Origin: an uncultured Dysosmobacter sp.
GTDB taxonomy: Bacteria > Bacillota > Clostridia > Oscillospirales > Oscillospiraceae
NCBI GenBank assembly: GCA_934565855.1
Contig: CAKTIO010000009.1
Coordinates: forward strand, 16,347-80,346
Direction of reading: 5' to 3'
DNA: 64,000 nt
The notes under the pieces were generated by a model, which saw nothing but the letters and a program-made list of their open reading frames with translations, was not told the DNA's origin and searched no databases. Below are positions 51,336-58,828 of this stretch, one piece after another (positions within the stretch are counted from its first letter, which is position 1; each line of letters opens with the position of its first letter). The translations under genes were made by a program, and so were the position numbers.

Positions 51336-51776
51336 ATGGAGATTACGGAAAAGGTCGCATACCTGAAGGGTTTGGCAGAGGGTTTGGCACTGGACACGGA
51401 GAAGTCCAAGGAGGGTAAGCTGATTTCTGCGATCATCGATATTCTGGATGATATTGCCCTGGAGATGGAGGATATTAAGGACGAGCAGGCAGAGCTCAGC
51501 GATGGTTTGGATGCCGTCAGCGAGGATCTGGAGGATGTGGAAGACATCATCTATGATGACGATGACGACGAGTATGACGATGAGTGCGACTGTGATGAGG
51601 ACGAGGACAGCGAGGAGTGCTATGCCACCACCTGCCCCAACTGTGAGGAGACGGTCTACTTCGACGAGACCATCCTGGAGGATGGCGAGGTGATCTGCCC
51701 CAACTGTGGCGAAAAGCTGGAGTTTGACCTGGGCAGCATCGAGGAAGAGGACGCAGACGAGTCTGACGACCAGTAA
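51336..51776 (+). CDS. CD1247-type acidic protein with zinc ribbon
   Basis: A 146-residue protein. Residues 1-60 are helical and conserved (Ile-Thr-Glu-Lys-Val-Ala-Tyr-Leu-Lys-Gly-Leu-Ala-Glu-Gly), matching the CD1247 N-terminal domain seen across Clostridia. A poly-Asp/Glu stretch follows (about 66-92). A four-cysteine zinc ribbon (Cys-Pro-Asn-Cys twice, about 98-130) and an acidic tail complete it. The function is unknown. The ATG at 51336 gives proper spacing from AAGGAG; the ATG two codons earlier is too close. Confidence 0.85.
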   Translation: MEITEKVAYLKGLAEGLALDTEKSKEGKLISAIIDILDDIALEMEDIKDEQAELSDGLDAVSEDLEDVEDIIYDDDDDEYDDECDCDEDEDSEECYATTCPNCEETVYFDETILEDGEVICPNCGEKLEFDLGSIEEEDADESDDQ

Positions 51777-51805
51777 TGCTTTCATAAGGGTATTTCACTA
51801 ATAAA

Positions 51806-51837
51806 CAAGCCCCCAGTGTTTGAACACTGGGGGCTTG
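51806..51837. terminator. Bidirectional hairpin between the CD1247-type and coaW genes
   Basis: A perfect 15-bp stem CAAGCCCCCAGTGTT/AACACTGGGGGCTTG (51806-51820 with 51823-51837) lies between convergent genes. T-runs are weak on both sides. Confidence 0.7.
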
Positions 51838-51861
51838 TTGTATATGTATGCTGGGATGAAA

Positions 51862-52689
51862 TTATGCCCGCAGGCTGCACAGTGCCGCGCCGATGGCGGT
51901 GGCAAATGTGGCGTTTTCGGGGATGATATAATGCAGTCCATACAGCTCCTCAAATCGCTGGAAATTTTCCGCAGCCTGATCCAAAGTGGTCATGGACCCG
52001 GTGAGAATGACGGTTTTGGTGCCGCTGCACTGGCAGGCGAGGACGGACATGGTGCCAATTGCCTGCAGGACCAGATTGATGGCGCCGGCGGCAAGATCCG
52101 CGGGAGAGGCATCCTCCGCCAGATTGCCGAAGTTGGCTGCGGTCATATCGGGATGCAGCAGCTCACTGGAGTTTCGGGAGATGTCCCGCATGGTCAGGTC
52201 TACATGGGAGAGGTCGCCACTCAGGGCAATCCTCTTGATTTGCCCGAACCGTTCCGCACCGACAAGCTTATGACACAGACCGCCAAGAGTCCCACCGCCG
52301 ATGCCGCTGCCGCAGAGGTGGTGGACCTCACCGTCCGGACCGGCATATAAAAAGGCGGTTCCGGTTCCCATCGAGACCACCACGCCGGAGTCCAGACCAG
52401 AGAGGGACAGTCCCCCGGTTCCAATGGCAGAGAATTCATCCACCTTTTTTGTGGGAATGCCGTAAATGCTCTTTTCAATATAGGAAGAGCCTACGCCAGT
52501 CAGTGAGATCTGTGTAATGTCTGACAGCGACAGCTGATGGCTGTCCAGATAATTTCCAAGAGCGCCGTAGAGCGAGGTCAAAGGATCCTCCGCGTGGACG
52601 CGCAGCATGGAGTGCAGCTTTCCATTTTCCTCCAGACCGACGATTTTGGTGGTGGAGCCGCCAATATCAATTCCCAAAACGATATTCAT
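51862..52689 (-). CDS. coaW: Type II pantothenate kinase
   Basis: This 275-residue ASKHA-fold kinase phosphorylates pantothenate in coenzyme A synthesis. The phosphate-binding motif is Gly-Ile-Asp-Ile-Gly-Gly-Ser-Thr-Thr-Lys (residues 6-15). Later motifs are Val-Ser-Met-Gly-Thr-Gly-Thr-Ala and Gly-Ile-Gly-Gly-Gly-Thr-Leu-Gly-Gly-Leu. This is the type II (CoaW) form known from staphylococci and some Clostridia, usually insensitive to feedback by CoA. It is divergent from pncB, with a promoter region that carries repeats. Confidence 0.93.
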   Translation of the reverse strand: MNIVLGIDIGGSTTKIVGLEENGKLHSMLRVHAEDPLTSLYGALGNYLDSHQLSLSDITQISLTGVGSSYIEKSIYGIPTKKVDEFSAIGTGGLSLSGLDSGVVVSMGTGTAFLYAGPDGEVHHLCGSGIGGGTLGGLCHKLVGAERFGQIKRIALSGDLSHVDLTMRDISRNSSELLHPDMTAANFGNLAEDASPADLAAGAINLVLQAIGTMSVLACQCSGTKTVILTGSMTTLDQAAENFQRFEELYGLHYIIPENATFATAIGAALCSLRA

Positions 52690-52743
52690 GGAATTTCCCT
52701 CGTTTCACAAAGAAAATAAACATTTGATTTGTGCTTTCTTCAC

Positions 52744-52772
52744 ATGATAGGGGAGAGAAGACCGATTGTCAA
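52744..52772 (-). promoter_or_regulatory. Promoter of coaW
   Basis: On the minus strand: TTGACA (52772-52767), a 17-bp spacer and TATCAT (52749-52744), 55 bp before the coaW start. Confidence 0.7.
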
Positions 52773-52795
52773 CCGAATTGACAAAAAATTGACAA
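52766..52795. repeat. TTGACAA repeat cluster in the coaW-pncB intergenic region
   Basis: TTGTCAA (52766-52772), TTGACAA (52778-52784) and TTGACAA (52789-52795). The first two form an inverted repeat with a 5-bp centre; the last two are direct repeats 11 bp apart, about one helical turn. One copy is the coaW -35, so a regulator bound here could act on both genes. Confidence 0.5.
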
Positions 52796-52810
52796 AAACG
52801 GCGCGGCGCA

Positions 52811-52839
52811 TTGCTTTTCCGGAAGAAGTGTCCTATAAT
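52811..52839 (+). promoter_or_regulatory. Promoter of pncB
   Basis: TTGCTT (52811-52816), a 17-bp spacer and a perfect TATAAT (52834-52839), 43 bp before the start. Confidence 0.7.
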
Positions 52840-52881
52840 CTAAATATTACAAGCGTTTAACGCTGACACTTGAGGTGTATC

Positions 52882-54333
52882 ATGAAAACCGAAGAAAAGC
52901 TGAATTTGACCATGCTTTGCGATTTCTATGAGTTGACAATGGGAAACGGATATCTGGAGACGGGCTTTAGGGACCGCATCACTTATTTTGACGTGTTCTT
53001 CAGAGACGTTCCGGATCACGGCGGCTTTGCCATCTGCGCAGGTCTGGAGCAGTTGATCGACTACATTGAAAACCTTCATTTTGATGAGGCGGATCTTTCC
53101 TATCTGCGAAGCAAGAACCTGTTCAGCGAAGCATTTTTGGATTATCTGCGGAATTTCCGCTTTACCGGAGATATTTATGCGATTCCGGAAGGAACGCCGA
53201 TTTTCCCCAGAGAGCCTATCGTAACTGTGCGCGCGCCTGCCATTGAAGCACAGCTGATCGAGACCTTTACGCTGCTGACCATCAACCACCAGAGCCTGAT
53301 TGCCACCAAGGCAAACCGCATTGTCCGTGCGGCAAAGGGAAGAACTGTGCTGGAATTTGGCTCCCGGCGTGCACAGGGCAATGACGCTGCGATTTTAGGT
53401 GCCCGGGCAGCATACATCGGCGGGTGCAAGGGAACGGCGTGTACTGTTTCTGACGAATTGTTCGGAGTCCCTGCGGGCGGAACAATGGCGCATGCGTGGG
53501 TGCAGATGTTTGATTCGGAATACGAAGCATTTAAAGCCTACTGCGAGGTGTATCCCACCAATGCAACGCTGCTGGTGGACACCTATAACACCCTGAAATC
53601 CGGCGTACCCAATGCCATCCGGGTGTTCAATGAGGTGCTGAAGCCCAAGGGGATCAAAAAGTGCGGGATCCGGCTGGATTCCGGCGACATCGCCTACCTG
53701 ACCCGGGAGGCACGCCGGATGTTGGATGAGGCTGGCTGGACGGAGTGTCAGATTTCCGCATCTAATTCTCTGGATGAGTATATCATCCGGGATCTGCTGC
53801 TGCAAAACGCACAGATCGATATGTTTGGCGTGGGCGAGAGAATGATCACTGCTCGCAGCGAGCCGGTATTCGGCGGTGTTTATAAGCTGGCTGCCGTGGA
53901 AACGGAGGACGGTCAGATCATCCCCAAGATTAAGGTCAGCGAAAATGTGGATAAGATCACCAATCCGCATTTCAAGAAGATTTACCGGTTCCTGGATAAA
54001 AAGACAGGCAAGGCGCTGGCGGATTATATGGCGGTGTACGACGAGAAGATCGAGGAAGCGGAGCCTATCGAGATTTTTGATCCCCGCGCGGTGTGGAAGA
54101 GAAAGGTACTGTCGGATTACACGGTCCGGGAGCTTCAGGTACCGATTTTCCTGAAGGGAAAGCTGGTTTACCAGCGCCCCTCGCTTCAGGAGATTCAGGC
54201 GTATTGCGCTGCGCAGCTGGATACGCTGTGGGACGAGGTGAAGCGGTTTGATAATCCGCATACCTATTATGTAGACCTGTCTCAGAAGCTCTGGGAGATC
54301 AAGCAGAAGCTGCTGCGGGAAGCGAATATCTAA
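52882..54333 (+). CDS. pncB: Nicotinate phosphoribosyltransferase
   Basis: A 483-residue enzyme that makes nicotinate mononucleotide from nicotinate and PRPP in NAD salvage. The N-terminal Thr-Met-Leu-Cys-Asp-Phe-Tyr-Glu-Leu-Thr-Met-Gly, the central Glu-Phe-Gly-Ser-Arg-Arg-Ala-Gln-Gly and the phosphate-binding region Gly-Ile-Arg-Leu-Asp-Ser-Gly-Asp-Ile are family motifs. The ATG at 52882 follows GAGGTG at short spacing. NadD, the next enzyme of this pathway, is encoded in the same window at 42891. Confidence 0.95.
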   Translation: MKTEEKLNLTMLCDFYELTMGNGYLETGFRDRITYFDVFFRDVPDHGGFAICAGLEQLIDYIENLHFDEADLSYLRSKNLFSEAFLDYLRNFRFTGDIYAIPEGTPIFPREPIVTVRAPAIEAQLIETFTLLTINHQSLIATKANRIVRAAKGRTVLEFGSRRAQGNDAAILGARAAYIGGCKGTACTVSDELFGVPAGGTMAHAWVQMFDSEYEAFKAYCEVYPTNATLLVDTYNTLKSGVPNAIRVFNEVLKPKGIKKCGIRLDSGDIAYLTREARRMLDEAGWTECQISASNSLDEYIIRDLLLQNAQIDMFGVGERMITARSEPVFGGVYKLAAVETEDGQIIPKIKVSENVDKITNPHFKKIYRFLDKKTGKALADYMAVYDEKIEEAEPIEIFDPRAVWKRKVLSDYTVRELQVPIFLKGKLVYQRPSLQEIQAYCAAQLDTLWDEVKRFDNPHTYYVDLSQKLWEIKQKLLREANI

Positions 54334-54341
54334 ACAAAAAC

Positions 54342-54380
54342 AGGCAGATCTGCTGGCAAACAGGCAGGTCTGCCTGCTTG
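54342..54380 (+). repeat. Repeat/hairpin after pncB
   Basis: CAGGCAGA and TCTGCCTG form an 8-bp inverted repeat, and the segment AACAGGCAG occurs twice within 40 bases. No T-run follows, so termination is uncertain. Confidence 0.4.
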
Positions 54381-54387
54381 CATGTTC

Positions 54388-54416
54388 TTGCACAGAACGG
54401 AAATAATTCATATAAT
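54388..54416 (+). promoter_or_regulatory. Promoter of cls
   Basis: TTGCAC (54388-54393), a 17-bp spacer and a perfect TATAAT (54411-54416), 31 bp before the start. Confidence 0.7.
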
Positions 54417-54447
54417 AGAGAAAAAAGCGGCACAGGGAGGAAAGGAA

Positions 54448-56007
54448 ATGACGCAGGGAACCTATGGAAAGCAAAGGATGGAGCGCCGTATTTCCGCTGT
54501 GGCAAGGCTGGCGCTTTGCTGCGGTGTTGTGCTGCTTCAGGTGGCGCTGATTTTGTTTCTGACGCATTTTCTGTATGCCAGGGCAGGGGTTGCCTATGGT
54601 GTGCTGAAGCTGATCGGCGCTGTGGTGGCGGTCCGGCTGTATTCCAGAAGCGGCAGCCCCTCCTACAAGCTCAGTTGGATGTGTCTGCTGCTGGCTTTGC
54701 CGGTAGCTGGAATGCTGCTGTTTGTTCTGTGGGGAGGGACGCATCAGGCAAAAACATTGAGCCTGAGGCAGGTGCAGCCCATTCCGGAGCGGGAGGACCG
54801 CATTCGTGAAAGCCGGAGCAATACCGTCCGTTTAGGAAAGGAGCATCCGGAATGGGGACGTGTGGCGGCGTATCTGCAAAAGAAGGAGCTGTATCTCTAC
54901 CGCAATACAGATGTACGGTATTTTGGAGATGGAGCGGAATTTCTGCGCGATTTGACCGACCACATTGCACAGGCAGAGACATATGTTTTTTTAGAGTACT
55001 ATATTTTGGCAGAGGGGCAGATTTGGGATCAGCTGTTTTCTGTTCTGCGGGAACGGGCAGCCTGCGGTGTAGAGGTACACATCATCTTTGATGATTTTGG
55101 AAATATCACCCGTTTGTCAGATGAAATGCTGCAGAAAATGCAGCAGGCAGGACTGGAGGTGGAGGTTTTTAATCCGGTCCATAAGTATATCAACCGGATG
55201 TATTTCAATTTCCGGGACCATCGGAAAATTGCGGTGATTGACGGTCGCTATGCCTATACTGGCGGAGTAAACATTGCGGATGAGTATGCCAATCTGGTGG
55301 TCCGCTTTGGACATTGGAAGGATTCTGGGATTCGCATAGAGGGCGAAGCGGCATGGGGCTTTGCGGCACAGTTTTTGAAAATGTGGAAAATGATCGGCAG
55401 ATCCATGCCGAATGAAGATGACTATTACCGTCCCCGTTTGGAATTTCAGGAGGGACACGGATACTGCCAGCCGTTTTTTGATGGTCCTATCAATAATCCG
55501 GATAACCTGGTGGAGGACCTGTATCTGCAGCTGATCGCTTCCGCAAAGAGGTTTCTCTACATCACGACGCCGTATTACGCGGTAGAGGATTCCATTCAAA
55601 AGGCGTTGTGCATCGCGGCGGATTCCGGAGTGGATGTGCGCCTGCTGATTCCGGCGGTCCCGGACCATAAAATCACCTATCTGGTGGCGGAGACCTATTG
55701 GGGAGAGCTGCTGCGGCATGGCGTGAAAATTTACCGGTATCTTCCGGGCTTTCTTCACGCAAAAAGCGTGATGGTGGACCGGGAGGTGGCGCTGGTGGGA
55801 AGCACAAACATGGACTACCGGACCTTTCAGCTGCACTATGAATGCGGCGCTCTGCTGTATCAAACGCCTGCGGTAGAGGAACTGCTGGAGGATATGGATG
55901 GTATTATGGAAAAAAGCGAGCGCTATGGATTGCATAAATGGGAGGGACGCCCGTGGTACCGCCGCGCCGCAGCTTTGGTGATGAAGCTGTTTGCCATCTG
56001 GCTTTGA
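54448..56007 (+). CDS. cls: Cardiolipin synthase
   Basis: This 519-residue membrane enzyme joins two phosphatidylglycerols into cardiolipin. Three N-terminal hydrophobic segments (about 19-38, 42-56, 71-90) precede two phospholipase-D-type catalytic motifs: His258-x-Lys-x4-Asp in Asp-His-Arg-Lys-Ile-Ala-Val-Ile-Asp and His437-x-Lys-x4-Asp in Leu-His-Ala-Lys-Ser-Val-Met-Val-Asp. Gly-Gly-Val-Asn and Gly-Ser-Thr-Asn-Met-Asp follow each. The length is typical. AGGAAAGGAA lies before the ATG at 54448. Confidence 0.96.
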   Translation: MTQGTYGKQRMERRISAVARLALCCGVVLLQVALILFLTHFLYARAGVAYGVLKLIGAVVAVRLYSRSGSPSYKLSWMCLLLALPVAGMLLFVLWGGTHQAKTLSLRQVQPIPEREDRIRESRSNTVRLGKEHPEWGRVAAYLQKKELYLYRNTDVRYFGDGAEFLRDLTDHIAQAETYVFLEYYILAEGQIWDQLFSVLRERAACGVEVHIIFDDFGNITRLSDEMLQKMQQAGLEVEVFNPVHKYINRMYFNFRDHRKIAVIDGRYAYTGGVNIADEYANLVVRFGHWKDSGIRIEGEAAWGFAAQFLKMWKMIGRSMPNEDDYYRPRLEFQEGHGYCQPFFDGPINNPDNLVEDLYLQLIASAKRFLYITTPYYAVEDSIQKALCIAADSGVDVRLLIPAVPDHKITYLVAETYWGELLRHGVKIYRYLPGFLHAKSVMVDREVALVGSTNMDYRTFQLHYECGALLYQTPAVEELLEDMDGIMEKSERYGLHKWEGRPWYRRAAALVMKLFAIWL

Positions 56008-56049
56008 GGATCTGTCCCTCTTCCTCGTTCCTGTATTCATGATGCTGTA

Positions 56050-56091
56050 AAAATTCCCCTTGATGCAGCTATTTGCATCAAGGGGAATTTT
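56050..56091. terminator. Bidirectional terminator between cls and the sirtuin gene
   Basis: An 18-bp perfect stem (56050-56067 with 56074-56091, loop GCTATT) has A-run and T-run ends on both strands. Confidence 0.9.
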
Positions 56092-56130
56092 ATCGGCTGT
56101 GTATATTGGACTTTTGTAAAATCACTCTGA

Positions 56131-56985
56131 TTATTCTCGGATGTTTGCTCCCAGAGTTCGGATCACAGAGCCGATGTCATCGTTTATCAGGATCGACTGC
56201 TTCTCAAGACCTTTCATGGTGACGGCTTCACAGAAATTGATGCAGGCGTAGGCTGCCTGCGGATTTTCCACAGTCATGTGCCAGAAGGGGTACTTGATGA
56301 TGACCGGGGTGTTATACCCAACGCCGAGTTCCCAAAAGAGAATTTTCTGCCCCGTACGGGTGCGGAGAAAATTTTCATACCGCTCAGCCGCCTGATGCCA
56401 TCCTTCGTCCTGTACGAAGGTATTGTCGCAGCGCAGATTCATGGTCATGGGCTTGCCGCAGACCGGGCAATGCGGAACCAGTTGGCTGGGTACCCGCAGA
56501 TTCTTTTGCCGGTGCACCATTTGGCGTACGATCTCCTCATTGCTGTAGGTTTTCTGGCAGCAGGGCTCACTGCATTGAAGAAGACCGTAGTCTCCCTGAG
56601 TGTAGAACAGCCGCTTTTTATCAAAGCCCGCCTTCTGAAAACAGTGGTCAACGTTGGTCGTGATAACGAAGTAGTCCTTATTTTTTACCAGTGCGAGAAG
56701 CTCCTGATATACCGGGCGCGGCGGGTCCTGATAGCGGTTGATGAGGATGTACCGACTCCAATATGCCCAGAATTCCTCCTGCGAGGGAAATGGATAGAAA
56801 CCGCCGGAGTACATATCCTGTATGCCGTATTCTTCAGAAAAATCGGAAAAATACCGTTGAAACCGTTCTCCGGTGTAGGTGAACCCAGCAGCGGCAGACA
56901 GCCCGGAACCGGCGCCGATGACAACGGCGTCTGCATCCAAAAGCGTTTGCCGCAGACGTTCAATTTGTGTTAAGCAGCTGTTCAT
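56131..56985 (-). CDS. SirTM-class sirtuin (predicted protein ADP-ribosyltransferase)
   Basis: A 284-residue Sir2-fold protein. NAD-binding Gly-Ala-Gly-Ser-Gly-Leu-Ser-Ala-Ala-Ala-Gly-Phe (24-35) and Tyr-Ser-Gly-Gly-Phe-Tyr-Pro-Phe (59-66) match the SirTM class. The Thr-Thr-Asn-Val-Asp motif gives Asn111 and Asp113. The usual catalytic His is replaced by Gln130 in Tyr-Thr-Gln-Gly-Asp-Tyr, as in SirTM enzymes, which transfer ADP-ribose to lipoylated carrier proteins instead of deacetylating. A zinc site uses Cys138, Cys142 or 143 and a later Cys-Pro-Val-Cys. The ATG at 56985 overlaps the macrodomain gene by 26 bp. Confidence 0.88.
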   Translation of the reverse strand: MNSCLTQIERLRQTLLDADAVVIGAGSGLSAAAGFTYTGERFQRYFSDFSEEYGIQDMYSGGFYPFPSQEEFWAYWSRYILINRYQDPPRPVYQELLALVKNKDYFVITTNVDHCFQKAGFDKKRLFYTQGDYGLLQCSEPCCQKTYSNEEIVRQMVHRQKNLRVPSQLVPHCPVCGKPMTMNLRCDNTFVQDEGWHQAAERYENFLRTRTGQKILFWELGVGYNTPVIIKYPFWHMTVENPQAAYACINFCEAVTMKGLEKQSILINDDIGSVIRTLGANIRE

Positions 56986-57739
56986 AGATTTTTCGGTCCG
57001 CGTCTTTGAAAACATTAAAAATCACCTTCATCCGGCTTCCGGTCTCTTTCTGGTATTGCCGTACCGTTTCTACGGCAATTTCCGCTGCCCGCTGATTGGG
57101 AAAGTGGAACACTCCGGTGGAAATGCAGCAGAATGCAATGCTCTCCACGCCATGCTGCTCTGCCAGCTCCAAACAGGAGCGGTAGCAGGATGCCAACAGG
57201 CGTTCATCCTCTGCGGTTACAGGTCCATTGATGATGGGACCCACCGTGTGGAGGATATAATCACAGGGCAGATTATATCCCTTTGTGATTTTTGCTCGTC
57301 CGGTTGGTTCCTCATGTCCCTGCTGCGCCATCTGTCTGGCGCAGTCCAGCCGGAGCTGAACGCCTGCATAGGTGTGGATGCAGTTGTCGATGCAGGCGTG
57401 GCAGGGAATATAGCAGCCGGTCATACCGCTGTTTGCCGCGTTTACAATGGCGCCGCACTGCAGCCGGGTGATATCTCCCTGCCATAGAAAAAGGCTGCCG
57501 CAGACTGGCTGTAAATCCTCCGCACGAGTAATGCCTGTTTCTGTTAGTTCCTGCTGCAAATAGGCGTTCTGCACGGTCAGGAATTCTGCGCCTGCTGCCT
57601 TGGCAGGGCGAACATTCATCAGGCTGCGCAGCAGCTGACGCTGGTCATCTGCGCCTGCGGGAACCCGCAAATTTTCATATTCTGATTTTTCACTCATCAG
57701 CGACCGGATCAAAAACAGCCGCCGTTCCGCCTGCGTCAT
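56960..57739 (-). CDS. Zinc-type macrodomain protein (predicted ADP-ribosyl hydrolase)
   Basis: A 259-residue macrodomain. An N-terminal helical segment (about 1-75) is followed by the fold: Gln-Gly-Asp-Ile-Thr, then Ile-Val-Asn-Ala-Ala-Asn-Ser-Gly-Met (98-106). The sequence Gly-Cys-Tyr-Ile-Pro-Cys-His-Ala-Cys (108-116) supplies the zinc ligands of the SirTM-linked macrodomain class. Later blocks are His-Thr-Val-Gly-Pro-Ile and Ser-Thr-Gly-Val-Phe-His-Phe-Pro. These enzymes remove the ADP-ribose that SirTM adds. AAGGGG lies eight bases before the ATG. It is the middle gene of a three-gene operon. Confidence 0.93.
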   Translation of the reverse strand: MTQAERRLFLIRSLMSEKSEYENLRVPAGADDQRQLLRSLMNVRPAKAAGAEFLTVQNAYLQQELTETGITRAEDLQPVCGSLFLWQGDITRLQCGAIVNAANSGMTGCYIPCHACIDNCIHTYAGVQLRLDCARQMAQQGHEEPTGRAKITKGYNLPCDYILHTVGPIINGPVTAEDERLLASCYRSCLELAEQHGVESIAFCCISTGVFHFPNQRAAEIAVETVRQYQKETGSRMKVIFNVFKDADRKIYEQLLNTN

Positions 57740-57758
57740 GGGGTACCCCTTTCTTTTG

Positions 57759-58562
57759 TTACTTGGTGGGAAAGAAAAAGCCCACTGTCATATCCAGATA
57801 ATTCATACCGCTGTAGTTTGGGTACTTTTCCTGCACCTTTGCCTTCATCTCTGCGGCATTTTCACAGGTCAGGGAGATTTCCTTCAGCTCTGTCAGGTAA
57901 GCGACCTTCGTTTGGGCGTCCTTCAGATCCTCGGGGGTGTAATGAGAGGTCAGCACCAGATCAAAGCCCTTGCGGATGTAGTAGTTCAGCTGGGAAATGA
58001 TGCCGTCGGCATGGGGGCAGCCTGCCACGATGGAATGGCAGTCGTGTCCCATCATATGGGTGTATACGCAGTTGATTTCAGGAATTTCCAGATCATATGC
58101 CTCGGCATTGGGCTTTACCACGAAACGGATCCCAGCGATTTCGGTTTCGCCTTCTTCCAAGATGTGGCTGACGGAGCAGAGTCCAGCGTCAAAGCCTTCG
58201 CCGAAGGCGTTCTTGAAATTGGCGACCAGTCCTGCACCGCCGCCAGTGGTGTTGTAGGTCACAGAGGATGCCGTTCCATAGGCGGGGACCTCCGGCAGGA
58301 AGGACGCGCCCGCCGCATGGTAAGCCACCAGCTTGCCCTCTACGGCAATTCCCTCCTGATGGAGGAAGGCGGTCAGTTCACGGATGTTGTCGTAAAAGCA
58401 GGGAAGCTCAATGACTACGCCGCGCCCTGCCTTTGATAAAATGAATACCTCGTCATCAATGGCATCGTGGGTCTGATAGGCGTACAGTGTGATACCATTT
58501 TTAGTATAGATGTCCACACGCCCCTTGTCCAGTTTTACAGTACGGTCAGAAGCTTTGTTCAT
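57759..58562 (-). CDS. Uncharacterised protein, possibly a degenerate metallo-beta-lactamase fold
   Basis: A 267-residue cytosolic protein, first gene of the macrodomain-SirTM operon (19-bp gap). Alternating strands in the first 80 residues (Glu-Val-Phe-Ile-Leu-Ser, Gly-Val-Val-Ile-Glu-Leu-Pro) resemble the start of MBL-fold proteins. The normal His-x-His-x-Asp-His motif is replaced by Tyr-His-Ala-Ala-Gly-Ala. Other possible ligands are in His-Met-Met-Gly-His-Asp-Cys-His (about 169-176) and Thr-Ser-His-Tyr (about 205-208). GGAGG precedes the ATG at 58562. I do not recognise the family with certainty and the function is unknown. Confidence 0.75.
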   Translation of the reverse strand: MNKASDRTVKLDKGRVDIYTKNGITLYAYQTHDAIDDEVFILSKAGRGVVIELPCFYDNIRELTAFLHQEGIAVEGKLVAYHAAGASFLPEVPAYGTASSVTYNTTGGGAGLVANFKNAFGEGFDAGLCSVSHILEEGETEIAGIRFVVKPNAEAYDLEIPEINCVYTHMMGHDCHSIVAGCPHADGIISQLNYYIRKGFDLVLTSHYTPEDLKDAQTKVAYLTELKEISLTCENAAEMKAKVQEKYPNYSGMNYLDMTVGFFFPTK

Positions 58563-58828
58563 GAATAATACCTCCAGTGAAAGAATCTTGCGCTTTTCAT
58601 TCGCTGGCATTATACTAACGCTGTAGGGATGACTCGTAAAGTAAGCACAATATTGTGCTGTAGTTACCAAAAGGATACTATGCGTCTTGCTTCATCTTGC
58701 GCCAAAGCCCTGTCCCATGCGGGTTTCATGGCTTTGCAGCTATCTTTTTTGTACCGCTCATCCTTGACCATTTTTTGTAATTGGTGTAAAAAACCAAAGG
58801 AAAATCGTAACAGCTGGAGTAAAAAGCA

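Noticed and set aside
53395..54744. 449-codon minus-strand frame
   Set aside because: Antisense of pncB and the start of cls.
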